Source of the DNA: Aeromonas sobria
Lineage (GTDB): Bacteria > Pseudomonadota > Gammaproteobacteria > Enterobacterales > Aeromonadaceae
NCBI RefSeq assembly: GCF_000820145.1
Contig: NZ_CDBW01000013.1
Location: 62,001 to 126,000, forward strand
DNA: 64,000 nucleotides
Direction: 5' to 3'
The position numbers were made by a program, and so were the translations under genes. Of the stretch, positions 30,232-39,672 are shown piece after piece (position 1 is the first letter of the stretch; the number at the start of each line of letters is the position of its first letter). Under the pieces are notes generated by a model, which was not told where the DNA came from, ran no database searches, and saw nothing but the letters and a program-made list of their open reading frames with translations.

Positions 30232-31344
30232 TCATGCTGATTTTCTGTTGAAATAACGGCCCTTCACCCCGTTCCACCAGCTGGTACCCTGCACATTGAG
30301 GGGCAAGCCGATAAACAGCAGGTAACCGAGCGGCACCAGGAACATCCCCGGCCAGTAGGGCAAACGACCGCTGTCGATGGCCGAGCGGGCCGCGCTGAGC
30401 AGCAGGAAGTAAGAGAGATAGAGCATGATGGCCGGCAGCAGTTTGGCATAGCGCCCCTGACGGGGGTTAACCCGCGCCAGCGGTACCACCAGCAGAGTCA
30501 GCACCGGAATGGAGAGGGGCAGCGACAGACGCCACTGCAGCTCCGCCATCATGCTGTTGTCCTGAGTACCGAACAGCTCCAGAGTCGGTTTAGCCGCCGC
30601 CTTGCGGTTGGAACGCTCCAGCTCTTGCTGGCGGATCACCAGACCATATTCGCTAAAATCGGAGACCTGGAACTGCTTGCCGGAGAAGTTTCCCTCGTAG
30701 CGGGAACCATCTTTGAGGGTCAGCCACTGCAGACCGTTCTCATCGACCGTCACCACCCCTTCGGTCGCCACCACCACCGAGGGAGGATTGTTTCCCTCCG
30801 CCCGCTGCAATACGAAGATTTTCTGCAGTTTTGAACCGTTTTCGTTCAAATCCTGGATATAGGCAACCAGGCGCCCCTTGTCGAGCTCCATAAAGCGGCC
30901 TGCCTGCAGGAAGGAAATCCCCGGATCCGCCTTGAACTCGTCGATCACCTGATACTCGCGTTCCTTGGCTTGCGGGGCGATCCAGCCGGTATTGAAGGCG
31001 GCGACGGCGGCAGTCAGCAACGCCAGCAGCATGGCGCTGCGCATCACGAAACGGTGACTGAAACCCACCGCATGCATCACCGTCATCTCGCTTTCGGCAT
31101 AGAGACGCCCGTGGGCAAACAAGATGGCTAAAAAGAGACTGATTGGCAGCATCAACAGCGCCATATTGGGCAAGTTGAGCAGCAACAAGGTAGATACCAG
31201 CCGTGTCGGTACCTCACCATCGGCGGCATCACCGATAATCTTGATAAATTGTTGGCTGACAAAGATAAGCAGCAATACGAAGAGCACTGCCAGCTGGGTT
31301 TTCAGGGTTTCCCTGAACAAATATCGGAATACGATCACAGTCAT
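30232..31344 (-). CDS. lptF: LPS export system permease LptF
   Basis: LptF is the partner permease of LptG. The 370-residue product begins MTVIVFRYLFRETLKTQLAV, very close to E. coli LptF, with the coupling segment ESEMTVMHAVGFS, a periplasmic jellyroll region and a C-terminal membrane bundle containing VVPLARVNPRQGRYAKLLPA. An in-frame TTG two codons earlier (31350) is possible, but ATG 31344 aligns better. It diverges from pepA, the usual gamma-proteobacterial order. Confidence 0.96.
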   Translation of the reverse strand: MTVIVFRYLFRETLKTQLAVLFVLLLIFVSQQFIKIIGDAADGEVPTRLVSTLLLLNLPNMALLMLPISLFLAILFAHGRLYAESEMTVMHAVGFSHRFVMRSAMLLALLTAAVAAFNTGWIAPQAKEREYQVIDEFKADPGISFLQAGRFMELDKGRLVAYIQDLNENGSKLQKIFVLQRAEGNNPPSVVVATEGVVTVDENGLQWLTLKDGSRYEGNFSGKQFQVSDFSEYGLVIRQQELERSNRKAAAKPTLELFGTQDNSMMAELQWRLSLPLSIPVLTLLVVPLARVNPRQGRYAKLLPAIMLYLSYFLLLSAARSAIDSGRLPYWPGMFLVPLGYLLFIGLPLNVQGTSWWNGVKGRYFNRKSA

Positions 31345-31419
31345 TCCCAAGTAAACTTGTGTTTTTAGTCGAATGCCTGAAAAATAGGGCCGTATATTGG
31401 ATTTTTACCAGTTTGAACT

Positions 31420-31445
31420 GCGGAGCCTGTGGCTGTTCGCTCCGC
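31420..31445. other. Hairpin in the lptF-pepA divergent region
   Basis: GCGGAGC and GCTCCGC form a 7-bp stem with a 12-base loop, midway between the two divergent genes. It could be an operator or leader structure; no factor is assigned. Confidence 0.3.
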
Positions 31446-31516
31446 CTCTGATACCCCAACAAGCACCGCATTATTCAATAAAAGGTGCCTTTTGTCTTTA
31501 GGATGTAGGAGATTCC

Positions 31517-33025
31517 ATGGAGTTCAGTGTAAAGAGTGGCAGTCCTGAGAAGCAACGTAGCGCCTGCGTCGTGGTCGGCGTATTCGAGCCTCGTCGCCTC
31601 TCTCCGGTTGCCGAACAACTGGACAAGATCAGCGATGGCTATATCAGTTCGCTGCTGCGCCGTGGCGACCTGGAAGGGAAACCAGGCCAGATGCTGTTGC
31701 TGCATCAAGTACCGGGCGTGCTCAGCGAGCGCGTACTGCTGGTCGGATGCGGCAAGGAGCGGGAACTCGACGAACGCCAGTACAAGCAGATCATCAACAA
31801 GACCATCACCACCCTCAACGAAACCGGTTCAATGGAAGCGGTCTGCTTCCTGACCGAGTTGCACGTCAAGGGCCGGGATACCTATTGGAAGGTACGCCAG
31901 GCGGTAGAAACCACCAAGGCGGGCCTCTACAGTTTCGATCAGTTCAAGACCAACAAAGCCGAACCACGTCGCCCGCTGCGCAAGCTGGTATTCAACGTGT
32001 CGACGCGTCGGGAACTGACCATTGGTGAAAAAGCCATCGCCCACGGTCTGGCAGTAGCCAAGGGTGTGCGGGTCTGTCGTGATGTGGCGAACATGCCGCC
32101 CAACATCTGCAATCCGGCTTATCTGGCCTCCCAGGCCCGTCGTCTGGCCGATGCCTTCGACAACATCACCACCAAAGTGATCGGTGAGCAGGAGATGGCC
32201 GAACTCGGCATGAACTCCTATCTGGCGGTGGCTCGCGGCTCCGATAACGAAGCCATGATGGCCATCATCGAATACAAGGGCAACGCCGATGCCAAGCCCA
32301 TCGTGCTGGTCGGCAAGGGTCTGACCTTTGACTCCGGCGGCATCTCCATCAAACCGGCCGATGGCATGGACGAGATGAAGTACGACATGGGTGGCGCCGC
32401 CTCCGTGCTGGGTACCATGCATGCGCTGGCCCAGCTGCAACTGCCGATCAACGTGATTGGTGTGCTGGCTGGCTGCGAAAACATGCCCGGTGGCAACGCC
32501 TATCGCCCGGGTGACATCCTCACCTCCATGTCCGGCCAGACCATCGAAGTGCTCAACACCGATGCGGAAGGTCGTCTGGTACTGTGCGATGCGCTGACCT
32601 ATGTCGACCGCTTCGATCCGGAAACCGTGATCGACGTGGCGACCTTGACCGGTGCCTGCGTCATCGCGCTGGGTCACCACACCTCGGGTCTGCTGGCCAA
32701 CCACAACCCGCTAGCCCATGAGCTGCTCAACGCCTCCGAGCAGGCTGGCGATCGCGCCTGGCGTCTGCCGCTGTTTGACGAGTATCAGGAGCAGATCGAC
32801 AGCCCGTTTGCCGATATGGCCAACATCGGCGGTCGTCCGGCCGGTACCATCACCGCAGCCGCCTTCCTGTCACGCTTCACCAAGAAGTACAACTGGGCCC
32901 ACCTGGATATCGCCGGGACCGCCTGGAAGAGTGGCAAGGATAAAGGCTCTACCGGTCGTCCGGTGCCCCTGCTGACCCAGTTCCTGCTGAACAGGGCTGG
33001 CGTGGATATCGAAGAGAAAGAGTAA
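31517..33025 (+). CDS. pepA: Leucyl aminopeptidase PepA (M17)
   Basis: PepA is a hexameric dizinc aminopeptidase that in E. coli also acts as a DNA-binding protein in Xer recombination and carAB control. The 502-residue product has the M17 metal-site motifs [29 protein letters not shown] and the family signature [10 protein letters not shown], in the right order in the C-terminal half. A GTAGGAG site precedes the ATG. Length matches E. coli PepA (503). Confidence 0.97.
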   Translation: MEFSVKSGSPEKQRSACVVVGVFEPRRLSPVAEQLDKISDGYISSLLRRGDLEGKPGQMLLLHQVPGVLSERVLLVGCGKERELDERQYKQIINKTITTLNETGSMEAVCFLTELHVKGRDTYWKVRQAVETTKAGLYSFDQFKTNKAEPRRPLRKLVFNVSTRRELTIGEKAIAHGLAVAKGVRVCRDVANMPPNICNPAYLASQARRLADAFDNITTKVIGEQEMAELGMNSYLAVARGSDNEAMMAIIEYKGNADAKPIVLVGKGLTFDSGGISIKPADGMDEMKYDMGGAASVLGTMHALAQLQLPINVIGVLAGCENMPGGNAYRPGDILTSMSGQTIEVLNTDAEGRLVLCDALTYVDRFDPETVIDVATLTGACVIALGHHTSGLLANHNPLAHELLNASEQAGDRAWRLPLFDEYQEQIDSPFADMANIGGRPAGTITAAAFLSRFTKKYNWAHLDIAGTAWKSGKDKGSTGRPVPLLTQFLLNRAGVDIEEKE

Positions 33026-33198
33026 CTCCCCTGCCCCTTCCGATGGCTGCATCGGAAGGGTTGGCGTTACCCTGAACCACAAGGAAGAGGCCTGCCTCTT
33101 CCTTGTTTCATTGTTGTTTCAGTGAGATGCAGACGGGAAATCCCCCGTCAGCCTCTGCGGCGGTCAATAGTCCGTCACCGCAAAACGGGATCCACCTG

Positions 33199-33654
33199 AT
33201 GAGCCAAGTGACCTTTTACCTGATGAACGAACCGGATGACGCACAGGCCTCCGCGGTCGAGCGGCTCGCCTGTACCCTGGCGGCCGAGTCGTGGGGCGCG
33301 GGCCATCTCTATCTGTTGTGTGACGATGAAGCCCAGGCCCTGCGCCTCGACGAGCTGCTGTGGCAACTGCCACCGGAGCGCTTCGTACCCCATCAGTTGC
33401 AGGGCGAAAGCGGCATGGCACCGGTGGAAATTGGCTATCAGCCGCCGAAACGGCGCTATGCCCGCCTCATCAATCTGGCCAGACAGACACCTTTGTTTGC
33501 AGGACACTTCGCTCAAGTGGTAGATTTTGTCCCCACTGATGAAACTCAAAAGCAGCAAGCCCGCGAGCGCTACAAGCACTATCGCCAGGCAGGCCATACC
33601 CTCGAGATGAGGGAGCAGCCCGTCCTTGCCGCACCGGATCCGGCGCAGCCCTGA
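33199..33654 (+). CDS. holC: DNA polymerase III chi subunit
   Basis: Chi links the clamp loader (through psi) to single-stranded DNA-binding protein. From ATG 33199 the 151-residue product begins MSQVTFYLMNEPDDAQASAV and has the LLCDDEAQALRLDELLWQLP and FVPHQL segments of the family. The open frame extends upstream with residues that do not fit. Position between pepA and valS is the conserved one. Confidence 0.95.
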   Translation: MSQVTFYLMNEPDDAQASAVERLACTLAAESWGAGHLYLLCDDEAQALRLDELLWQLPPERFVPHQLQGESGMAPVEIGYQPPKRRYARLINLARQTPLFAGHFAQVVDFVPTDETQKQQARERYKHYRQAGHTLEMREQPVLAAPDPAQP

Positions 33655-33719
33655 CTGCAACCTATTGATCTAAAACATAATCAACACCAGACTCCATCCA
33701 TCCAGATTACGGCGAGACC

Positions 33720-36572
33720 ATGGAAAAGACTTTTAATCACAATGCCATCGAACAGGCGCTCTATCAGCACTGGGAATCCCAGGGTTACTTCAAGCCCCAC
33801 GGCGACACCAGCAAAGACTCCTACTGCATCATGATCCCGCCGCCGAACGTCACCGGCAGCCTGCACATGGGTCACGCCTTCCAGCAGACCCTGATGGACA
33901 CCCTGATCCGCTACAACCGCATGCAGGGCAAAAACACCCTGTGGCAGTCAGGTACCGACCACGCCGGTATCGCCACCCAGATGGTGGTTGAGCGCAAGAT
34001 CGCTGCAGAAGAGGGCAAAACCCGTCACGATTACGGCCGTGATGCCTTCATCGACAAGATCTGGCAATGGAAGGAAGAGTCCGGTGGCACCATCACCCGC
34101 CAGATGCGCCGTCTGGGCGACTCGGTGGATTGGGAGCGTGAGCGCTTCACCATGGATGAGGGTCTCTCCGCCGCCGTGCAGGAAGTGTTTGTCCGTCTCT
34201 ACGCAGATGGCCTGATGTACCGCGGCAAGCGTCTGGTGAACTGGGATCCGAAACTCAACACCGCCATCTCCGATCTGGAAGTGGAAAACCGCGAGATCAA
34301 GGGCCACATGTGGCACCTTCGTTACCCGCTGGCCAACGGCGCCAAGACCGCCGAAGGTCAGGATCACCTGATCGTCGCCACCACTCGTCCGGAGACCATG
34401 CTGGGCGATACTGCCGTGGCAGTGAACCCGGAAGACCCGCGCTACAAGGCGCTGATCGGCCAGCACATCCTGCTGCCGCTGGTGAACCGTCTGATCCCCA
34501 TCGTCGCCGATGAACACGCCGACATGGAGAAGGGCACCGGTTGCGTGAAGATCACCCCGGCGCACGACTTCAACGATAACGAAGTGGGCAAGCGCCACAG
34601 CCTGCCGATGATCAACATCTTCACTCTGGACGCCCATGTGCGTGCCGAGGCCGAAGTGGTCGACACCAACGGCAACCCCTGCACCGCCTACGACGCCGCC
34701 CTACCGGCCGAGTTCGCCGGTCTGGAGCGCTTCGCTGCCCGCAAAGCCATCGTGGCCAAGCTGGATGAGCTGGGCCTGTTGGCCGAAATCAAGGATCACG
34801 TACTGCAACAGCCCTACGGCGATCGCGGTGGCGTGCCCATCGAGCCGATGCTGACCGACCAGTGGTACGTGCGCGTGGCACCGATGGCCAAGACCGCCAT
34901 CGAAGCGGTGGAAGATGGCCGCATCCAGTTCGTGCCGAAGCAGTATGAAAACATGTACTTCTCCTGGATGCGCGACATTCAGGACTGGTGCGTCTCCCGT
35001 CAGCTGTGGTGGGGTCACCGCATCCCGGCATGGTATGACGACGCTGGCAATGTCTACGTGGGCCGTGACGAGGCGGAAGTGCGTGCCAAGCACAGCATCC
35101 CGTCAGTGACCACCCTGCGTCAGGACGAAGACGTGCTCGACACCTGGTTCAGCTCCGCCCTGTGGACCTTCTCCACCCTGGGCTGGCCGAACAACACCGA
35201 AGCACTCAAGACCTTCCACCCGACCGACGTACTGATGAGCGGCTTCGACATCATCTTCTTCTGGATTGCCCGGATGATCATGATGACCATGCACTTCATC
35301 AAGGACGAAAACGGCCAGCCGCAAGTCCCGTTCAAGACCGTCTACATCACTGGTCTTATCCGTGACGAAGAAGGCCAGAAGATGTCCAAGTCCAAGGGCA
35401 ACGTGCTGGATCCCCTCGACATGATCGACGGCATCTCGCTGGAAGATCTGCTGGAGAAGCGCACCGGTAACATGATGCAGCCGCAGATGGCCGAGAAGAT
35501 CGGCAAGCGTACCGCCAAGCAATTCCCGGAAGGGATTGATGCACACGGTACCGACGCCCTGCGCTTCACGCTGGCAGCGCTGGCCTCTACCGGTCGTGAC
35601 ATCAACTGGGACATGAAGCGCCTGGACGGCTACAACAACTTCTGCAACAAGTTGTGGAACGCCTCCCGCTATGTGCTGATGAACACCGAAGATCAGGATT
35701 GCGGTTTTGCCGGGGGCGAAATGCAGTTCAGCCTGGCGGATCGCTGGATCCAGTCCCAGCTGCAAGTGGCCATCCGTGACTTCCGTACCGCCCTCGATAC
35801 CTATCGTTTCGATATCGCCGCTGGCGTGCTGTACGAATTTATCTGGAACCAGTTCTGTGACTGGTATCTGGAGCTGACCAAGCCGGTACTGGGCAAGGGT
35901 TCCGAGGCTGAGCAGCGCGCTGCCCGCCACACCCTCGTCAACGTACTGGAAACCCTGCTGCGTCTGGCGCACCCGATCATCCCGTTCATCACCGAGACCA
36001 TCTGGAAATCGGTGGCACCGCTGGCTGGCGTGCACGCCGACACCATCATGATTCAGGCCTTCCCGGAATTCGACGCCGCCAAGGTGGACGAAACCGCGAT
36101 GGCGGATCAGGAGTGGGTAAAGGAGTTCATCGAAGGGGTGCGTAACATCCGCGCCGAGGTGAACGTAGCGCCCAGCGTCGGTCTGAACGTGCTGCTCAAG
36201 TGCGATGCCAAAGATGCCCAGCGCGCCGGTGACAACGAGGCCTTCCTCAAGTCCCTGGCCCGTCTGGAGTCCATCCGCGTGCTGGCGGACGGTGAAGTGG
36301 CCCCCCTGTCAGTGAAGAAGCTGATCGGTGCCACCGAGCTGATGATCCCGATGGCCGGTCTCATCGACAAGGACGCCGAACTGGCCCGTCTGGCCAAAGA
36401 AGTGGCCAAGCTGGTTGGTGAGTGTGGCCGCATCGAAGGCAAACTTGGCAACGAAGCCTTCGTCGCCAAGGCGCCGGAAGCGGTCATCGCCAAAGAGCGC
36501 GAGAAGCTGGAAGATTACCGTCTCCAGCTGACCAAGCTGGAAGCCCAGCAAGCCGAGATCGCCGCCCTGTAA
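33720..36572 (+). CDS. valS: Valyl-tRNA synthetase
   Basis: ValS charges tRNA-Val and edits misactivated threonine. The 950-residue class I synthetase has [15 protein letters not shown] with the HIGH-type HMGH motif near residue 45, the CP1 editing domain ([15 protein letters not shown]), the KMSKS motif within [16 protein letters not shown], an anticodon-binding domain and a C-terminal coiled coil (about 885-950) typical of ValS. Length equals E. coli ValS (951). Confidence 0.98.
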   Translation: MEKTFNHNAIEQALYQHWESQGYFKPHGDTSKDSYCIMIPPPNVTGSLHMGHAFQQTLMDTLIRYNRMQGKNTLWQSGTDHAGIATQMVVERKIAAEEGKTRHDYGRDAFIDKIWQWKEESGGTITRQMRRLGDSVDWERERFTMDEGLSAAVQEVFVRLYADGLMYRGKRLVNWDPKLNTAISDLEVENREIKGHMWHLRYPLANGAKTAEGQDHLIVATTRPETMLGDTAVAVNPEDPRYKALIGQHILLPLVNRLIPIVADEHADMEKGTGCVKITPAHDFNDNEVGKRHSLPMINIFTLDAHVRAEAEVVDTNGNPCTAYDAALPAEFAGLERFAARKAIVAKLDELGLLAEIKDHVLQQPYGDRGGVPIEPMLTDQWYVRVAPMAKTAIEAVEDGRIQFVPKQYENMYFSWMRDIQDWCVSRQLWWGHRIPAWYDDAGNVYVGRDEAEVRAKHSIPSVTTLRQDEDVLDTWFSSALWTFSTLGWPNNTEALKTFHPTDVLMSGFDIIFFWIARMIMMTMHFIKDENGQPQVPFKTVYITGLIRDEEGQKMSKSKGNVLDPLDMIDGISLEDLLEKRTGNMMQPQMAEKIGKRTAKQFPEGIDAHGTDALRFTLAALASTGRDINWDMKRLDGYNNFCNKLWNASRYVLMNTEDQDCGFAGGEMQFSLADRWIQSQLQVAIRDFRTALDTYRFDIAAGVLYEFIWNQFCDWYLELTKPVLGKGSEAEQRAARHTLVNVLETLLRLAHPIIPFITETIWKSVAPLAGVHADTIMIQAFPEFDAAKVDETAMADQEWVKEFIEGVRNIRAEVNVAPSVGLNVLLKCDAKDAQRAGDNEAFLKSLARLESIRVLADGEVAPLSVKKLIGATELMIPMAGLIDKDAELARLAKEVAKLVGECGRIEGKLGNEAFVAKAPEAVIAKEREKLEDYRLQLTKLEAQQAEIAAL

Positions 36573-36928
36573 TACGGCGTACCGCGCGCAACAGACACTC
36601 CTCTACCTGGAGCTCTGTCTGACCTACAGCCCAGCAAGCCTGCCTTGCCGGGCTGTTTTTTTTTCTGCTGCAGGACACATCCAGACGACCCGCACGACCG
36701 CGATACGGATCCCCTTATCTGGTCAGGCAGGATGCCCTCCTCGGCTTCGCAAGTGAATTCGCCGCACCGGCAGGTTTACCCCATCCCTGTAGCCAGCAAA
36801 CCTCGGGTTAATCAGAAATTGTTGTACGGCTTGTGTTCACTCTGGCCAACATAAGATAGCCTCCCTCTTGAGTCAGGCGAGCACCTGATTCAAGGCTCCC
36901 CATCCATCCCTGTTATCCGAGGCTCAAC
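36573..36928 (+). other. Gene-free spacer with valS terminator
   Basis: Holds the valS terminator (36627-36664) and then about 260 bases with no credible gene. A weak TTGTGT and TAAGAT pair near 36829-36855, 15 bases apart, could be a promoter for the MarC-family gene. Confidence 0.4.
36627..36664 (+). terminator. Terminator after valS
   Basis: CAGCCCaGCAAG pairs with the downstream CTTGCcGGGCTG across a short loop, followed by nine T residues. Confidence 0.88.
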
Positions 36929-37651
36929 ATGTTTTTTCAGGTCGTCTTCCTCGCCTTGCTGGCGTTGCTGCCCATGGTCAACCCGCCCACCACTGCCACC
37001 CTGCTGCTGGGGCTGAGCAAGGGGATGTCGCGCGAACACGTGCGTCGTCAGGTCAACCTGGCGGCCATCTATCTGTTCTGCACCCTCTGCATCACCTTCT
37101 TTATTGGATCCTCGATCCTGGATCTGTTCGGGATCTCCATCCCGGGCTTGCGCCTGGCCGGTGGCCTCATCATCGGCTTCATCGGCTTTCGCATGCTGTT
37201 CCCCGCCCCCAGCCAGCAAAGCGGAGTCGATATCAACCAGAGCATCGCCTTTGTGCCGCTCACCATGCCCAGCATGTGCGGGCCGGGCACCATGGCGCTG
37301 GTAATAAGCGGTGCTGCCCAGATTGCCGAGCTGCCTGACGAGTACAACCGCCTCACCATCTACGGCGCCATGATCACTGCTTTTGCCCTGATGAGCCTCA
37401 TCAGCTGGGGCGTCTTGAAGCTGGCGGATCCGGTCTGCAAGATCCTCGGCGCCACCGGCATCGACGCCATGACCCGCATCATGGGTTTCCTGCTGGTTTG
37501 CATGGGCATGCAATTTTGTATCAATGGCATCAAGGAAGTGGCACAGGATCCGGTCTTCCACGGCGGCCAGGCCGTGCAAACCGCACCGGCGCTACCGCAG
37601 GTTTCCAGCGCGTTTGATCAGTTGCCGCAGAAGCCCGCCAGCGCTGATTGA
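36929..37651 (+). CDS. MarC family integral membrane protein
   Basis: A 240-residue MarC/YhgN-type protein with about six membrane segments. Members were once named multiple antibiotic resistance proteins or NAAT transporters, but the true substrate is unknown for most. The N-terminal LLPMVNPPTTATLLLGLSKG and the central FVPLTMPSMCGPGTMALVI stretches correspond to the two NPxG-like family motifs. The last 30 residues are hydrophilic and glutamine/proline-rich. It appears to be a single-gene unit. Confidence 0.88.
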   Translation: MFFQVVFLALLALLPMVNPPTTATLLLGLSKGMSREHVRRQVNLAAIYLFCTLCITFFIGSSILDLFGISIPGLRLAGGLIIGFIGFRMLFPAPSQQSGVDINQSIAFVPLTMPSMCGPGTMALVISGAAQIAELPDEYNRLTIYGAMITAFALMSLISWGVLKLADPVCKILGATGIDAMTRIMGFLLVCMGMQFCINGIKEVAQDPVFHGGQAVQTAPALPQVSSAFDQLPQKPASAD

Positions 37652-37810
37652 AAACGGTATCAAAAAGTCCCTGACGATCTGCACTGATCTTGTTCCTGAT
37701 CATGTTATTGACACACAGATGAGTTAGTTTGTTTTTCATACAGACTTTATTCAGACGGATGCTGATAGGTTTGTTGATGAATACCCACTCAATTTCAGGA
37801 GAGTATGCAG

Positions 37811-38014
37811 ATGGACAAGATGCTGACCGAAATAGGAAGCCATAGCCTGTTTCACGAATACCTGAACGTGGTGGGGATTGCGAGCCCATCTCTCGCCAAA
37901 ATCGAACAGCGCTGGGAATATAAAGATCAAGAGCAGCTGGTTGCCAAAATCCAGATCGACAAACTGGGCAACGCCCGCTACTTCATCGACGCCCGCGCCA
38001 TCTCCGTCAACTGA
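37811..38014 (+). CDS. Small protein of unknown family, tandem copy 1
   Basis: A 67-residue protein I do not recognise. It begins MDKMLTEIGSHSLFHEYLNV and ends with NARYFIDARAISVN; it is neutral, with no membrane segment and no cysteine. An in-frame ATG two codons earlier (37805) is too close to the AGGAGAG site, and ATG 37811 aligns with copy 2. About 50 of 67 residues match copy 2, and the leader and terminator are also shared. A small helical protein is plausible, but no function can be assigned. Confidence 0.75.
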   Translation: MDKMLTEIGSHSLFHEYLNVVGIASPSLAKIEQRWEYKDQEQLVAKIQIDKLGNARYFIDARAISVN

Positions 38015-38030
38015 TACCGATTACTCCGCC

Positions 38031-38059
38031 AGCCCCGGCCAACTGACCGGGGCTTTTTG
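38031..38059 (+). terminator. Terminator of small-protein copy 1
   Basis: AGCCCCGG and CCGGGGCT form an 8-bp stem with a CCAACTGA loop, followed by five to six T residues. Confidence 0.9.
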
Positions 38060-38206
38060 TTGTCTGCGATACCGCGCTCAACGGCAGATCCCATCATTGT
38101 GCTGATGACAATCGACCATCCGTCTGTCTGTTTTTTGTACAGCACGCATTCAGCTCAACACAGCTATCTTGGCTAGCGAATACCCTTACTTCAGAAGAGT
38201 ATCCCG

Positions 38207-38410
38207 ATGACCAAGATGCTGACCGAAATCGGCAGTCATAGCCTGTTTCACGAATACCTGAACGTGCTCGGCATAGCCAATCCAACCCTTGCCAACGTAG
38301 AGCAGCTGTGGGAACACAGGCAGCAAGAGAGGCTAATCGCCAAAATCCAGATCGATAAACAAGGCAAGGCCCGTTACTTCATCGACGCCCGCGCTATTTC
38401 GGTCAACTGA
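38207..38410 (+). CDS. Small protein of unknown family, tandem copy 2
   Basis: A 67-residue paralogue of the preceding small gene, starting 396 bases downstream. It begins MTKMLTEIGSHSLFHEYLNV and ends ARYFIDARAISVN; the two ends are nearly identical to copy 1 and most changes lie in the middle (residues 22-45). The AGAAGAG ribosome-binding region and the GAATACCC element about 35 bases upstream are shared with copy 1. Conservation of both reading frames with mostly silent or mild changes argues that both are real and expressed. Function unknown. Confidence 0.75.
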   Translation: MTKMLTEIGSHSLFHEYLNVLGIANPTLANVEQLWEHRQQERLIAKIQIDKQGKARYFIDARAISVN

Positions 38411-38425
38411 TAGCGCTCCCCCGCA

Positions 38426-38454
38426 AGCCCCGGCCAACTGACCGGGGCTTTTTG
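38426..38454 (+). terminator. Terminator of small-protein copy 2
   Basis: The same AGCCCCGG / CCAACTGA / CCGGGGCT hairpin as after copy 1, followed by five T residues. The stem and loop are identical in both copies. Confidence 0.9.
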
Positions 38455-38567
38455 CTGTCGGCATGATGGGCAAAGCCTCTGCCACCTCATATCCTCCTCT
38501 CTTTGGTTGTGATGGTCTCATGCAGGAATTTTTACAACTAAAAACAAAATATAAATGGAATAATTAA

Positions 38568-38589
38568 TTATGCGAGATTGATCTCATAA
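38568..38589. promoter_or_regulatory. Candidate operator upstream of murQ
   Basis: TTATGCGAGA and TCTCATAA form an imperfect inverted repeat with a TTGA centre, about 85 bases before murQ and in an AT-rich stretch (TATAAATGGAATAATT) that could hold the promoter. RpiR-type regulators such as MurR bind inverted repeats at the murQ promoter, so this is a reasonable candidate, but the link is inferred. Confidence 0.35.
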
Positions 38590-38674
38590 CTAAAATCAAA
38601 AATCGAGCATGATGACCAACATCAAGAAGGATGATTTACGCCGGGAATGGCGACGACCTGATGTAGAGGAAACG

Positions 38675-39571
38675 ATGACCATTGACCTATCAAGCATGAT
38701 TACTGAAACCCGCAATCCAGCCAGCATCGAGATCGATCAGCTCCCGACACTGGATATGCTGCGGATCATCAATCAAGAAGATCAACACGTTGCTGTGGCT
38801 GTAGGCCAACTGCTTCCCGAGATCGCCAAGGCGGTCGATGCTATCGCCGAGGCATTTGGCAAGGGCGGCCGCCTGATCTACATCGGGGCAGGCACCTCCG
38901 GACGTCTCGGCATTCTGGATGCCAGCGAATGCCCACCCACCTATGGGGTCTCTGCCGAACTGGTCATCGGCCTGATTGCAGGGGGCCACAAGGCCATCCT
39001 GCAGGCGGTGGAGAATGCCGAAGACGATGCAGAGCTCGGTACCAACGACCTGAAAAACATCCACTTCAGTGCCAACGACGTGCTAGTAGGCATCGCAGCC
39101 AGCGGGCGAACCCCCTATGTGCTAGGCGCCATGCAGTATGCCAGAAGCCTGGGAGCAACGGTGTGCAGTATCAGTTGCAACCCGGGCAGCCCGCTCGCCA
39201 AAGCGGCCGACATCAGCATGGTCGCCGTTGTCGGGCCCGAAATTGTGACCGGCTCCTCTCGCATGAAAGCGGGCACCGCCCAGAAGCTGATCCTCAATAT
39301 GCTCTCTACCGGCGCCATGATCCGTACCGGCAAGGTCTACGGCAACCTGATGGTGGATGTAGAGGCGACCAACGCCAAGCTGGTGGAACGCCAGAAGCGG
39401 ATCGTCATGGAAGCAACCGAATGTGACCGTGACACGGCAGAGCAAGCCCTTGCCGCCGCAGACAACCACTGCAAGACCGCCATCGTAATGATCCTGGCCA
39501 ATATCTCCGCCAGCGAAGCGCGAGAGCGACTGCAGAGCAGCGGCGGCTTTATCAGCAAATGCACCGATTGA
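38675..39571 (+). CDS. murQ: N-acetylmuramic acid 6-phosphate etherase
   Basis: MurQ cleaves the lactyl ether of MurNAc-6-P to give GlcNAc-6-P and D-lactate, feeding amino sugar catabolism and recycling. The 298-residue SIS-fold protein carries [24 protein letters not shown] and [23 protein letters not shown], the two signature blocks. I place the start at ATG 38675, with GAGGAA 3 bases before it; the frame opens 22 codons earlier but those residues do not match the family. It is followed by murP, as in E. coli. Confidence 0.96.
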   Translation: MTIDLSSMITETRNPASIEIDQLPTLDMLRIINQEDQHVAVAVGQLLPEIAKAVDAIAEAFGKGGRLIYIGAGTSGRLGILDASECPPTYGVSAELVIGLIAGGHKAILQAVENAEDDAELGTNDLKNIHFSANDVLVGIAASGRTPYVLGAMQYARSLGATVCSISCNPGSPLAKAADISMVAVVGPEIVTGSSRMKAGTAQKLILNMLSTGAMIRTGKVYGNLMVDVEATNAKLVERQKRIVMEATECDRDTAEQALAAADNHCKTAIVMILANISASEARERLQSSGGFISKCTD

Positions 39572-39626
39572 TCGGCCAATCGCACATTGGCCGTGCCAGC
39601 AATGGCGACACGATAACAACATGAGC

Positions 39627-39645
39627 GGGGGCATCCGCCCCCTTA
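39627..39645 (+). terminator. Hairpin between murQ and murP
   Basis: GGGGGC and GCCCCC form a 6-bp GC stem with an ATCC loop, followed only by TTATAT. It may lower readthrough into murP or protect the murQ mRNA end; a strong terminator is unlikely. Confidence 0.4.
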
Positions 39646-39672
39646 TATCACATCAGACTGACTGGGTTCTTT

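Noticed and set aside
33042..33063. Inverted repeat CCTTCCGATG/CATCGGAAGG after pepA
   Set aside because: A good stem but without a T run, and holC follows closely; read-through into holC-valS is likely, so I did not list it as a terminator.
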